Shown: one piece after another, positions 34,983 through 44,215 of the stretch
How the letters are laid out: the number at the start of each line of letters is the position of its first letter
Position numbering within the stretch: the first letter of the stretch is position 1
From: Taibaiella chishuiensis
GTDB taxonomy: Bacteria; Bacteroidota; Bacteroidia; Chitinophagales; Chitinophagaceae
Length of the DNA: 64,000 bases
Direction of reading: 5' to 3'
NCBI RefSeq assembly: GCF_003014535.1
Contig: NZ_PYGD01000002.1
Location: forward strand, 496,001-560,000
Program-made: the position numbers and the translations under genes
Notes under the pieces: generated by a model
Seen by the model: only the letters and a program-made list of their open reading frames with translations
The model's database searches: none
Told to the model about the DNA's origin: nothing

Positions 34983-35136
34983 AATATCTAACATCTCCCA
35001 TCTAATATCTCACATCTCACATCTAACATCTAACATCTCACATCTAACATCTCATATCTAACATCTCACATCTAACATCTCATATCTAACATCTAACATC
35101 TCATATCTAACATCTCATATCTAACATCTCATATCT
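34983..35136. repeat. Heptanucleotide satellite, 22 units
   Basis: 154 bases made of 22 uninterrupted 7-base units with consensus (A/C)A(C/T)ATCT, mostly AACATCT, CACATCT and CATATCT; one unit is CCCATCT. It has no stop-free coding sense and lies between the aspartyl protease gene and the terminator of the T9SS gene. Units vary at fixed positions, so the array is old enough to have accumulated changes or has expanded by higher-order steps. Confidence 0.92.
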
Positions 35137-35141
35137 CCCAT

Positions 35142-35171
35142 AAAAAAAGCAGCAAACCTGGGTTTGCTGCT
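35142..35171 (-). terminator. Terminator of the large T9SS gene
   Basis: Perfect 11-bp stem AGCAGCAAACC (35148-35158) with GGTTTGCTGCT (35161-35171), followed on the minus strand by seven T. It lies about 65 bases past the stop of the minus-strand gene. Confidence 0.9.
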
Positions 35172-35237
35172 TCCTGTTACCTGGCTTCGGATATCGATGG
35201 CGTTTTAGTAAAAAACAAGTCGATAGCGGCGCCGTTA

Positions 35238-37784
35238 TTATAACTTAGCGATCTTCTCGCTTTGGATAATCGTACCATCGGCCGATACCACGTGCACGAT
35301 GTAATTGCCCGGGCTAACGCCGGCCAGGGAAAATTCGGCTTCCATATCGGCCTTTTTCAGGGATACTGTTTTTACCACCTGTCCCAGGCTGTTCGATACT
35401 TTTACCATGTAATCGCCGTCTGCGGCCGTTTTCCGGATCGTAACCCTGCCGGTGGTCGGGTTCGGGAAAATCCTGATCAGTGCGCTGTTCGGACTTGCCG
35501 GACGTTCTGCACGTTCGGTGCTTGCTGCGGGTCTTTGCCCTGTTGCATCCAGTACGCCGCTCCTGATAATCTGTGGCGTATCGTCGCGCGTGCCTGCATT
35601 GATGCTATTGACAGGACCGTAGATCACATAACGCAGGGTGCGGGAGGCGCAGGAGCAGCTGCGACCATAAACGATCATATAAGTCTTGCGCATATCGAAT
35701 AAGCCGGGGGCTGTACCGGAGAGTACGGAGCTGCCGACATAACCGGTAAAGCTGTTCGGGCTCTGCGACATCCAGGAGAAGGGGTTAATCGCCCCGGTGC
35801 CCGGGATGAGGGCGTAGTTGTTGGCCGGATCCACTTCATGCACTTCCCAGTAGTGACTGCAACCGCCAGTAAGTGCCTGGTCCGGTGTTGCGGCCAGGTT
35901 ATAATAACCTCCGTTGAAATTAAAGGGCGTAATTCCGAAGGTTACATCTGTATCCGGAACGGGCTCCATTTTAACCAGGCTGAAGTTATCCATGGCCAGG
36001 TCGTTGCCGTCGCCTTCGAGTGCTTCCGACAGGGATATGGTAATCACAAGCGAGTTGGCGTCGTCCGGTACGGTAATGATGCGTTCTACGCGTTTCCAGT
36101 TGCAGGCGCCGGCAGTTGGTTGAATGGTGACACGGGTGCTCTCGGTAATACTGCCGCTGGCGGCGGTGAACAGGATCCTTGGACCGCGTACATTAAAGGC
36201 ACAGGCTTGCAGCGCTTTGAAGTCGCCACAGAATTTATAGGTGCCGGGTTTTACTTCGATCTTCTGTTGCCAGGCTTTGCGGTAGCCGCCGCTAATCTGC
36301 CCGGTAGCGCCGTTGACCACCAGGTGACGGCCGTTAGCAGGGCATATCGGGCTCCAGGTGCTGGCTACGGTCTGTGCTTCAGGGTCGGTAAGCACGGCAT
36401 ACTCACTTATCCAAACCGAGTTGGCCGCAACAGTGGACTGGTAGGTGAAGTCGGCATCAAAACCGGTATTGCCCGCTTCGAAGTCGCCGTTTTCGATCAG
36501 GTTCTTACCGGGGCAGCATTGTTGGGAGAAAGAACAGTCGTTGTTCTGACCGGGTATAGCGCCATCGGGTGGTGCAAACAGGTAGAAGGGAGAAAGGGCG
36601 GTGGAGCCTATAGTGAAATTGCCAACCGCCGTATAATCAAATCCACCCAGGGATGGGTCCATGCCCGGGATAGCGGATGCCGTGAAGTCGAAGCAGTAAT
36701 TGGTACCGTTGCTGAGTGTGCCGCTGTTAAGCGTAGTAAGCAGGTTGCCGTTCTGGTAAATGTTCAGGTCTATGTTTACCGACCCGGTCAGGCTGCCCTG
36801 TGCCGGTAGCTGGTAGTTGATACAAACCTGCGATCTGCTACCGCAGATAGAACTGGCCAGCGACATATTGTAAGGATTGGAGGAACAGCTGCCGCAGAAG
36901 TCGTCGATATAGGCATAACCAAAGTGTGCGCCCATAGCGCAGTCGTTGGTTACAAACTGCACGGTTACTTCCTGGCCGATAAAGCGGGTCAGGTTGATCG
37001 AAGCGCAGGACCAGTCGCGGTAAGCAATGATACCACTGGGGCCGTTGGCGCTCATGAAGAATGGGTTAGTGGCGTCAGAGATAGCAATATCACTGCCATT
37101 ACCCAGGTCTACCAGGCCGGGCAGCACATTGCCTGCTGCATCCAGCACCCTTACCCGGAATGCCGGTTGTGCGATGGGGATGTGATCGTTAGGATTCTCC
37201 AGCACCAGGGCATACCAGAAACTTACGATGGATTTGTCGGCCGGTACGATAAAGGTCTTCGATATCAATTCTGAACCGTTCTGGCTGGCCGCATTGCCGA
37301 GCCTTACTGCATGGTTAGAGCCTGTTGGCGCGGTGGTATTGATAGGTACATAAGGATCCGTACCGATATCGGTAGGGGTATGATGGGCATTGAAGTCGCC
37401 GATCATACCGCTGGAAATACCACTGGCGAAGCTGCCGTACAATACATTGCCGGAGCCATCTACATAACCGTAACCGCCCTGCCATTCATTAGGATCCAGG
37501 CCTGCTTCGAAGTCGCCGTTGCCACACATCGACGGCCTGCTGGGCCACGGCCGGTAACGCAGGCCGGGGTTGAGCCGCAGGGCATCTTCATGGTAGAACC
37601 TGGCCTGTTCATTCTGGTAATACTGTTGAAAGGTGACATCCGGGTTGGGCATATTGTTATACGCCGCCTGCCTGTCGGATTGGAAGTTGGGCGGCAACTG
37701 GCTGGCTGAATTACGCGCCAGCTGGGCAAAGCCGGGCCCGTAGGACAGGCCGCACAAAAATGTCAGGTAAAGGAACTTTTTCAT
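35238..37784 (-). CDS. Large secreted protein with T9SS type A sorting domain
   Basis: 848 residues with a signal peptide (LYLTFLCGLSYGPGFAQ). The mature chain has two similar carbohydrate-binding-like or MAM-like modules, each introduced by a related motif (CGNGDFEAGLDPNEW and NLIENGDFEAGNTGF). A long linker rich in Asn, Gly and Ser follows. The tail (RIFPNPTTGRVTIRK, VSNSLGQVVKTVSL, SPGNYIVHVV) is a type A sorting domain. Cysteine pairs are common. Likely a cell-surface or released adhesin or binding protein; no enzyme active site recognised. Confidence 0.85.
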   Translation of the reverse strand: MKKFLYLTFLCGLSYGPGFAQLARNSASQLPPNFQSDRQAAYNNMPNPDVTFQQYYQNEQARFYHEDALRLNPGLRYRPWPSRPSMCGNGDFEAGLDPNEWQGGYGYVDGSGNVLYGSFASGISSGMIGDFNAHHTPTDIGTDPYVPINTTAPTGSNHAVRLGNAASQNGSELISKTFIVPADKSIVSFWYALVLENPNDHIPIAQPAFRVRVLDAAGNVLPGLVDLGNGSDIAISDATNPFFMSANGPSGIIAYRDWSCASINLTRFIGQEVTVQFVTNDCAMGAHFGYAYIDDFCGSCSSNPYNMSLASSICGSRSQVCINYQLPAQGSLTGSVNIDLNIYQNGNLLTTLNSGTLSNGTNYCFDFTASAIPGMDPSLGGFDYTAVGNFTIGSTALSPFYLFAPPDGAIPGQNNDCSFSQQCCPGKNLIENGDFEAGNTGFDADFTYQSTVAANSVWISEYAVLTDPEAQTVASTWSPICPANGRHLVVNGATGQISGGYRKAWQQKIEVKPGTYKFCGDFKALQACAFNVRGPRILFTAASGSITESTRVTIQPTAGACNWKRVERIITVPDDANSLVITISLSEALEGDGNDLAMDNFSLVKMEPVPDTDVTFGITPFNFNGGYYNLAATPDQALTGGCSHYWEVHEVDPANNYALIPGTGAINPFSWMSQSPNSFTGYVGSSVLSGTAPGLFDMRKTYMIVYGRSCSCASRTLRYVIYGPVNSINAGTRDDTPQIIRSGVLDATGQRPAASTERAERPASPNSALIRIFPNPTTGRVTIRKTAADGDYMVKVSNSLGQVVKTVSLKKADMEAEFSLAGVSPGNYIVHVVSADGTIIQSEKIAKL

Positions 37785-38234
37785 TTTTCTTTTTTAGATA
37801 TAGATTGGTTTGAACTTGGAGTGTATTTCGGTATGCTGTTTAATGAAATGTTTTAATGCTTAATTGAGATTATGATTACACTGCTTTTTTTCTTTTATAG
37901 ATAAGGCGATGAAAGTAGTGAAGAAGCCGCATGGCCCCGGATCGCTTTTTGTAAATGGAGATAAATTCTTTATAAACTCATGTATATTTTTTAGCTATCA
38001 GGAAATGTTGCATATGGAGTGTGGCTTGTACCGTGCTGTTAATAAACTACTTACCTACATGATGGGGTGGGTTTTTGTGGTACGGGTTCCGGGCTTAAGT
38101 CCTTTCGTTTTGTATGGAATGATTAAACCGGTAATCCATAAAGCCGGTTAGGAGCCGCTGATGCCGGGCGGGCTGAAAACCATAATCAACGATGCTTTGC
38201 GTATCCGGATCACCGGACTTGGTATACCTGTCGA
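37785..38234. other. Intergenic stretch without a supported gene
   Basis: About 450 bases upstream of the large T9SS gene. The first 250 bases are AT-rich and should hold its promoter. An 80-codon plus-strand frame (37909-38151) shows no family features and is not called. Confidence 0.5.
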
Positions 38235-38235
38235 T

Positions 38236-38282
38236 AAAAAGCGGTTGGCTGCTCCCTCATGAGGAAACAGCCAACCGCTTTT
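38236..38282 (-). terminator. Terminator of the outer-membrane beta-barrel gene
   Basis: 15-bp stem AAAAGCGGTTGGCTG with CAGCCAACCGCTTTT (to 38282); an inner CCTCATGAGG palindrome lies in the loop. T residues follow on the minus strand. It lies 40 bases past the stop of the minus-strand gene. Confidence 0.9.
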
Positions 38283-38322
38283 GCCATCTGCACACCTGCA
38301 GACGGATGCAGATCGTTATGCG

Positions 38323-40767
38323 CTACCTGCGTTTGTGGGAGCGGCTTTCCATTTCGGGAGCGGCCTTGTCTTCCCGCTCTTCCGCTTGTTTGCCTGCGCC
38401 GAACTTCCAGCTAAAGGAAAGATGGACGGACCGGTTATAGTAATGATTATAGGTAATGCTGTTAAAAGAAGGATCGGCAGCGGTGTACTGCTGCGGCATA
38501 CTTGTCCGGAAAGGGTTACTGACCGTAAGCACCAGGCTGGCCTTGTGATCCGCGAATTCTTTTTGAATGGAAAAACGGTACGACCATGCTGCGGTGTACC
38601 TGCCCTGCAGCGTCAGGAAACCGTTCCCATAATCGCCGGAAACCTGGATACTATACTGGGCAGGCAGGCTGTAGGAGGTATTGAGGTTAAAGGCATAAAA
38701 CACATTGCGGTTGCCGAGCCTCAGGGCTTCGCTTTTAAACCAGGCATAATACAACTCCAGCCCGCCGTTGGCGGTCCAGTTGCGGGTAAGGTCCAGCGAT
38801 GTATTTACATTGCCACCCAGCCGCTTGTTGGATGCGATATTGCCCGGCCTGGTGCGCGATACGCCCGAGCTGTCGGTAGTGGTCAGCGACTCGATGGCAT
38901 TGCCGGTAGCGCTGAAGTAAATACTGCTGTTCAGGTTAAAGCCCGATTCCGCCGCGTAATTATGACCGAACTCCAGGGTCCTTATCCGCTCCGGTTGTAA
39001 CTGCGGGTTGCCGGACGACAGGTTGCGCGGGTCCGTTGCATTGGTATAAGGGTTGAGATCCCAGATCCAGGGCCTTCTTATCCGTTCGGTATAACCCAGT
39101 TTGAGATCGTGGTGATCGTTGATTTTTTTTGCGATCAGTATACCCGGCACCCAATCGGTAAACCGCGAGCGGAATGAAGGCGTCGTGCTTTTGAAATCGC
39201 CGCCCAGCAAGGTTTGTTCCAGCCGTATGCCCGGTCTGAAACTCCAGTTGGCGCCCGGTTCCCAGCCCAGGCCCAGGTAGCCCGCCAGGATATGACTGTA
39301 ATAATGCATTTCATTTGCCCGCGACGGCACTTCTGCCAGTTGGTCGCTTCCCGGTGCGCCCTGGTTGTTGAATACGGTATAACGGCTGTTCGCATCGGTG
39401 GTCTTGATCTTTAACCCGGTTTCGAGTATGCTTTTGCCGTTTTTATCCAGGGGCTGGGTATAGTCTGCCTGCAGGTTAAACTCCAGGGTCTTGCCCTGGT
39501 TCGGACTTTGTTCCTGTAACAGACCGGCCCCGGAAAGGTCAGTCTGTACGGTATTATAGCCGGATCTTTCTGCGGTATACGAGCCCTGGCCCAGCATTTG
39601 CAGCGCCTGTTTTTTGCGTTTAAATTGCTGTTCATAACGGAGCGATAGCTCGTAATAGTGCACGGCGTTAGTTTGCTTGCCGGACTGCCTGTAAGCAGAG
39701 CGGCTGTACCTGTCGGTATAATCGTTGTATAGTGCATTTTGTGCAGGCCAATCGCCATACCAATAGCTAAGTTCCGTGCTCAGCTTATGGCTGGTGTCCG
39801 GCCGGAAGGTAAGACCCATATTGGCATACAGGCCGCGGTCTTTTTCCGTGGTCTCATTATCCTGTACCAGTTTGCCTACCGGTATGCCTTCCAGCAGGGT
39901 GGTCCTGTGCAGGGAGGATACCTGTCGCTGCCGCGCTGCATTGGCCGTGGTATTCAGGCTGAAATCGAAGTGCTCGCCGCTTTGGCTGTACATCGCGTTG
40001 ACCGATTGTTCCAGGTTGCCTCCACCCAGGTCGATACTGCCGTTCCTGCCTGCTACCGGCTTTTTGGTAATGATATTGATAATGCCTGCCGCGCCTTCTG
40101 CCTCATACTTTGCCGATGGGCTGGTTATCACCTCTACCGACCGGATCGAACTGGCCGGTATCATTTTAAGCGCGTCTTTTATATTTTTGGCTATAATGCC
40201 CGACGGTGCGCCGTTAAGCAACACCTTGATATTCGTATTGCCGCGCATGCGCAGGTCGCCGTCGCTGCCTACGGTCAGCATCGGTACCTTACGCAGCACA
40301 TCAGCTGCCGAACCCGCCTTGTTGCCGATATCGGCGGTGGCATCGTAGACCAGCCGGTCGCTTTTGTAATGTACGGTTTTCTTCCTGGCGCTGATCTCGA
40401 CCTGGTTCAGCGTGCGGGCACTACTTTTTAACCGGATGCTGATCGTGTCGCTACCCGCCGGCAGGCTAGCGCTATAGGGTTCATAACCGAGGTACGATAC
40501 GGTCAGTACCGCGTTTTCGGTTCGCGGAAAGTGCAGCACAAAACGACCATCGAGGCCGGTGGTTGCCGCACCGATGATCCTGCCGCCGGATAACAGGGAT
40601 ACCGTAGCCAGTTCTATGGGGCTATGGTCTGCTGCATCAGCTACCCGGCCGCTGAGCGTATACCTGCCCGTGTCCGCGGGTTGGAGCGCCTGTGCCTGTG
40701 CCAGTCTGGTAAATAAAAGCAGGAAACCAAGGAGTAGTGCCGGTTTGAGGATTATGGGTTGCAACAT
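38323..40767 (-). CDS. TonB-receptor-like outer-membrane beta-barrel protein
   Basis: 814 residues from ATG 40767 (MLQPIILKPALLLG); nine more codons would extend to 40794. After a signal peptide comes a carboxypeptidase-regulatory-like domain (YTLSGRVADAADHSPIELAT, VSYLGYEPYSA), a plug (RKVPMLTVGSDGDLRMRGN, VEVITSPSAKYEAEGAAGI) and a ~550-residue barrel ending in the strand LSFSWKFGAGK. This is the outer-membrane beta-barrel family found beside LytS/LytTR systems in Bacteroidota. It is divergent from such a system, 150 bases away, which probably controls it. Confidence 0.88.
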   Translation of the reverse strand: MLQPIILKPALLLGFLLLFTRLAQAQALQPADTGRYTLSGRVADAADHSPIELATVSLLSGGRIIGAATTGLDGRFVLHFPRTENAVLTVSYLGYEPYSASLPAGSDTISIRLKSSARTLNQVEISARKKTVHYKSDRLVYDATADIGNKAGSAADVLRKVPMLTVGSDGDLRMRGNTNIKVLLNGAPSGIIAKNIKDALKMIPASSIRSVEVITSPSAKYEAEGAAGIINIITKKPVAGRNGSIDLGGGNLEQSVNAMYSQSGEHFDFSLNTTANAARQRQVSSLHRTTLLEGIPVGKLVQDNETTEKDRGLYANMGLTFRPDTSHKLSTELSYWYGDWPAQNALYNDYTDRYSRSAYRQSGKQTNAVHYYELSLRYEQQFKRKKQALQMLGQGSYTAERSGYNTVQTDLSGAGLLQEQSPNQGKTLEFNLQADYTQPLDKNGKSILETGLKIKTTDANSRYTVFNNQGAPGSDQLAEVPSRANEMHYYSHILAGYLGLGWEPGANWSFRPGIRLEQTLLGGDFKSTTPSFRSRFTDWVPGILIAKKINDHHDLKLGYTERIRRPWIWDLNPYTNATDPRNLSSGNPQLQPERIRTLEFGHNYAAESGFNLNSSIYFSATGNAIESLTTTDSSGVSRTRPGNIASNKRLGGNVNTSLDLTRNWTANGGLELYYAWFKSEALRLGNRNVFYAFNLNTSYSLPAQYSIQVSGDYGNGFLTLQGRYTAAWSYRFSIQKEFADHKASLVLTVSNPFRTSMPQQYTAADPSFNSITYNHYYNRSVHLSFSWKFGAGKQAEEREDKAAPEMESRSHKRR

Positions 40768-40917
40768 GGGGAGCCATTGAAGGGAAAAATGCAAAAGAAA
40801 GCGGTTGTCCTTGCCCGGGAAAATCTAAATGAGGAACAGGGCCGGGAAACTGATGAATTGCATTCGTCATGTTTTTTTGTGTATTGCGGGCAAATGCCGG
40901 ATTTTTGTAAGGTTCTA

Positions 40918-41964
40918 ATGATTGTACGCATGGCGGAAACAGGGAAATGGTATCTGAAGCGGTATTTACAGGAAGTGATTTTCTTCATTGCCATGTTCCT
41001 GCTGACGATGCTGCACGAATGGATGAAAATCGATACGGTCATCGATTTTATCAAGGGGCTTGTTTTCTTCGTCCTGCTTTATGGCCAGGCCCAGTTTCAT
41101 CGTTTTTTTATATTCCCCTTATTGCTTGCGCGGCGTTACCTGCTGTATACGCTGGCCGCTATCGCCGCAATCCTTGCCGGTGCAACGCTTTCACAGACGC
41201 TCAATTATTTCTGGATCGATCCGGCTTTTTACAGGAGCGGGCAGATACCGTTGTGGTACGACTTTATCTACCAGGTTGTGTTGTGCGTGATCAGTACGTT
41301 TACGATATTGTCGCTGTTCCTGGTGCGCCGTTATTCCCGCGAGTTGCAGCAGCGCAACGAGGCGCAGCTGATGTTGAGCGAGATGAATATCCGGTACCTG
41401 CATGCCCAGCTCAACCCGCACTTCTTCTTTAATATGTTTCATAACCTGTACGGGGTAAGCCTTACCGATCCCGCCCGCACGCCGGACCTGATCCTGAAAT
41501 TGTCGGCGCTGATGCGCTACCAGCTGGAGCAAGCCAGCCAATCGACTGTTAGTTTAAAAGAAGAATTGGATTTTATCGGTAATTATATCGCTATGGAAAA
41601 TGAGCGTATCGGCAACCGCTGTGCTATTAGTTATGTACAGCCTCCGGCCGGGCCATCTTTGTCATCGTATCGTATAGCGCCGTTGGTATTGATCACCTTC
41701 GTTGAAAACGCTTTTAAGCATAGCATCACCACTTCCCGCGCATGGTTTGTGCATATCATCTTAACGGTAGAGGATGATGTTTTAACGATGGATGTGCATA
41801 ATTCTTTGCCCGACGAAACATTTAAACCCGGCTCTACGGGGATAGGCCTGGTCAATACCCGGCAGCGCCTGGAACTGCTTTATCCCGGCCGTTACCAGTT
41901 ACTGATCACAAAAAAAGATGGGGACTACCGTACCCGGCTCGTACTCCATTTAAACATTGCTTAG
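40918..41964 (+). CDS. LytS-type sensor histidine kinase
   Basis: 348 residues from ATG 40918; an ATG 12 bases later is equally possible. Longer in-frame starts would overlap the divergent receptor gene. Four membrane segments lie in the first ~140 residues (VIFFIAMFLLTMLH, GLVFFVLLYGQAQF, LLYTLAAIAAILAGATL, VVLCVISTFTILSLFLV). The His_kinase motif is LHAQLNPHFFFNMFHNLYG, followed by an HATPase with LVLITFVENAFKH and GIGLVNTRQRL. It pairs with the LytTR regulator encoded 1 base downstream. Confidence 0.9.
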   Translation: MIVRMAETGKWYLKRYLQEVIFFIAMFLLTMLHEWMKIDTVIDFIKGLVFFVLLYGQAQFHRFFIFPLLLARRYLLYTLAAIAAILAGATLSQTLNYFWIDPAFYRSGQIPLWYDFIYQVVLCVISTFTILSLFLVRRYSRELQQRNEAQLMLSEMNIRYLHAQLNPHFFFNMFHNLYGVSLTDPARTPDLILKLSALMRYQLEQASQSTVSLKEELDFIGNYIAMENERIGNRCAISYVQPPAGPSLSSYRIAPLVLITFVENAFKHSITTSRAWFVHIILTVEDDVLTMDVHNSLPDETFKPGSTGIGLVNTRQRLELLYPGRYQLLITKKDGDYRTRLVLHLNIA

Positions 41965-41965
41965 T

Positions 41966-42676
41966 ATGCATAATATACTTAGGTGTATCATCGTAGATGA
42001 TGAAGAAGGCGCACACCTGGTGTTGCGTCATTATATCAAGGATCTGAAACAGCTGGAACTTAAAGCCTCGTTTTATAATCCTGTCGCGGCCATGGATTAT
42101 ATGTACCGTAACCCGGTCGATCTTATTTTCCTGGATATCAATATGCCCGGCCTCTCGGGTTTGCAAATGTTACAGGCCCTGGCGCATCCGCCTTTTGTGA
42201 TCCTGACCACCGCTTATCGCGAGTATGCCCTGGAGAGTTATGAATACCGGGTAGTCGATTACCTGGTCAAGCCCTTTGATATGCCCCGGTTTATGGCGGC
42301 GATCGATAATGTTTTTTCCAGGTTACGCCGGGCGCCGGCGCCGGAAGCGGAAAAGACAGTGTCTGCTCCTGACGGTATTGTGCTTAAAGTGGAAGGCGAT
42401 TTTATCCGGCTGCCCTACAGCAGCATCAGCCATATCCAGAGCCTGGGCAATTATGTAAAAGTTTTTGCCGGTGACCAGGTTTACCTGAGCCCGATTACCA
42501 CTACCGAGCTGGAGCAAAAACTCGATAAACAGTATTTTAAACGTATACACAAGTCTTACATCGTGGCATTGCACAGGATCAGTAAAATATCGGGCGGCCT
42601 GGTGGTACTGGACAGCGGTCTGAGCCTGCCGGTAGGCAACACCTACAGGCGGGAACTGCTGGAGCATTTCCGTTAA
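41966..42676 (+). CDS. LytTR-type response regulator
   Basis: 236 residues from ATG 41966, directly after the kinase stop. The receiver domain carries IIVDDEEGAHLVL, the phosphoacceptor Asp in LIFLDINMPGLSG and the Lys in DYLVKPFDMPRF. The C-terminal LytTR DNA-binding domain contains GDFIRLPYSSISHIQSLGNY, KRIHKSYIVALHRI and LPVGNTYRRELL. Target is likely the divergent outer-membrane receptor gene. Confidence 0.92.
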   Translation: MHNILRCIIVDDEEGAHLVLRHYIKDLKQLELKASFYNPVAAMDYMYRNPVDLIFLDINMPGLSGLQMLQALAHPPFVILTTAYREYALESYEYRVVDYLVKPFDMPRFMAAIDNVFSRLRRAPAPEAEKTVSAPDGIVLKVEGDFIRLPYSSISHIQSLGNYVKVFAGDQVYLSPITTTELEQKLDKQYFKRIHKSYIVALHRISKISGGLVVLDSGLSLPVGNTYRRELLEHFR

Positions 42677-42830
42677 GGAACAGGACAACCGGTCCAGAAG
42701 AAAGCAGCGGTATTATAACCTGTTTTCATCAAAGGTGCAGGACTGCAGGCGGCCGGCTGTACTCGTTTCGTAAAAATACCCCGGAGCCGATGGCCTGGCC
42801 TGACCTTCCCGGTAATACGCGCCAGATTGC

Positions 42831-42867
42831 CGTAACCCGGCACAGTTCAGAGACCGGCCGGGTTACG
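42831..42867. terminator. Hairpin between convergent genes
   Basis: Perfect 11-bp stem CGTAACCCGGC (42831-42841) with GCCGGGTTACG (42857-42867) between the LytTR gene and the converging methyltransferase gene. There is no T run on either strand. Confidence 0.4.
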
Positions 42868-42892
42868 CTACGTTGGCTGAGGAGAGATTCCC

Positions 42893-43501
42893 TCAGGCGG
42901 ATGTTTTACAACAGGTAACCTGGTAAAAAGGAAGGTTTTCGGTGATCTCTTCAACGCCGGTCAGGCCATAGGGGCCAAAGGCTTCCGCTATTGTTTCCCG
43001 GTCGTAAAAGAACATGTGGACGCCACCAAATTGTTCATAACGGTCCTTGCCGATCAGCGTGCCCTGGCCATAGGTCGGCGAGGCTTTGGTAATGGTTGTA
43101 AAGATCATGAGCCCCCTGGGCACAAGCTGGTTATAACAGGCGGCGATTAGTTTTGCGCGTTCCGGCGCATCCAACAGGTGGATTAACGCATGACAGAAAA
43201 TACCGTCGTACTGTTTATCGTCGAAAGGCATATCCGTTACGGAACCGTGATAGAGCTGCAGGGCAGTGCCGTATTGTTGTGTAGCCAACCCGAGGGCTGT
43301 AGCCGAAATTTCGATGCCGGTTACCTGCATGCCCAGTGCCAGGAAAGCCTGCGCGTTCCTGCCATAACCGATACCGGGTACCAGTATATTTTTAAATCCT
43401 TTGGCGGCGAAGGTTGCTGCAGCCACACGGGCGGCCTGTGTAGGCTCCTGGCCCCACATGGCCTGTTTGTCCCGGAAACTTTGTTCCCAAAATTCTGTCA
43501 T
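42893..43501 (-). CDS. Class I SAM-dependent methyltransferase (TehB-like)
   Basis: 202 residues, cytoplasmic. The SAM-binding motif is ILVPGIGYGRNAQAFLALG, followed by the acidic motif VTGIEIS and YDGIFCHALIHLL. The start WEQSFRDKQAMWGQEPTQAA resembles thiol or tellurite methyltransferases of the TehB/YdaC type. Substrate unknown. It follows a second, exported methyltransferase gene by 4 bases on the same strand. Confidence 0.82.
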   Translation of the reverse strand: MTEFWEQSFRDKQAMWGQEPTQAARVAAATFAAKGFKNILVPGIGYGRNAQAFLALGMQVTGIEISATALGLATQQYGTALQLYHGSVTDMPFDDKQYDGIFCHALIHLLDAPERAKLIAACYNQLVPRGLMIFTTITKASPTYGQGTLIGKDRYEQFGGVHMFFYDRETIAEAFGPYGLTGVEEITENLPFYQVTCCKTSA

Positions 43502-43505
43502 TTGC

Positions 43506-44177
43506 TTACCTGGCTTTGATGATGTATTGATAGGGCAGGAGGTTTACTTCCACATCGAACGATTGAAAACCTGCCTGCCTGAGTTCCAGCACGACTTCGT
43601 CTACGGAAGCACGCATGGCCATTGCCGGGGCTTGTACCGTTTCCGTAAACCTGGCTTTGAAGAAATCCAGGATCACAAGACAACCGCCATTTTTCAGCCC
43701 CCGCTTTACTTTGGCAAAATACACAATCCTGTCCTCAATATGGTGATAGGTATTGGCTACGAATACCAGGTCCGCTTCCTGGTCTTGTAACTGCGGGTTA
43801 TCATAGGGGATTTTACGCGTCGTTATATTCCGGATCTTATCCTTTGTAATGCGCTCCTGCAGGTATTCCTGGAATGCATCGCTTACATCTGCCGCGATAA
43901 CCCGGGCGCCCGCAGCGGCGAACTTCAGGGAAAAGTAACCCGTTGCCGCACCCAGGTCCATGATCGTTTTATCCCGGATATCGCCCAGGTATAGAAGTAC
44001 TTTGCCCGGTTGCTGCATGGAGTCCCGCGCAGGGGACTCGAAATTTTTTGCCATTTTGGCGACTGCTTCTTTGTCGGAAAAGGCCTGTGCCGCGTGCTGG
44101 GCCTTAACTCCTGCCGGCGATAAGGAGAGCAGCAGGCTGATCGCTGCGGCGGGAAAGATTGTTTTTGAAGTTTTCAT
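43506..44177 (-). CDS. Exported class I SAM-dependent methyltransferase
   Basis: 223 residues. A signal peptide is clear (ISLLLSLSPAGVKAQ). The catalytic fold has IMDLGAATGYFSLKFAAAGA, VIAADVS and DLVFVANTYHHIEDR, typical of SAM-dependent methyltransferases. Related periplasm-targeted methyltransferases exist in Bacteroidota and Proteobacteria, but how SAM would reach the periplasm is not known. The cytoplasmic methyltransferase gene follows 4 bases later, so the two are probably co-transcribed. Confidence 0.8.
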   Translation of the reverse strand: MKTSKTIFPAAAISLLLSLSPAGVKAQHAAQAFSDKEAVAKMAKNFESPARDSMQQPGKVLLYLGDIRDKTIMDLGAATGYFSLKFAAAGARVIAADVSDAFQEYLQERITKDKIRNITTRKIPYDNPQLQDQEADLVFVANTYHHIEDRIVYFAKVKRGLKNGGCLVILDFFKARFTETVQAPAMAMRASVDEVVLELRQAGFQSFDVEVNLLPYQYIIKAR

Positions 44178-44215
44178 TGTGTCTTATTTTAGGCGGTAAA
44201 AAAATGGTGTAGGGT

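Noticed and set aside
34807-35061. 84-codon plus-strand frame running into the satellite
   Set aside because: Its C-terminal half is only the translated heptanucleotide repeat.
37909-38151. 80-codon plus-strand frame
   Set aside because: No recognisable features and sits in a promoter/terminator gap.
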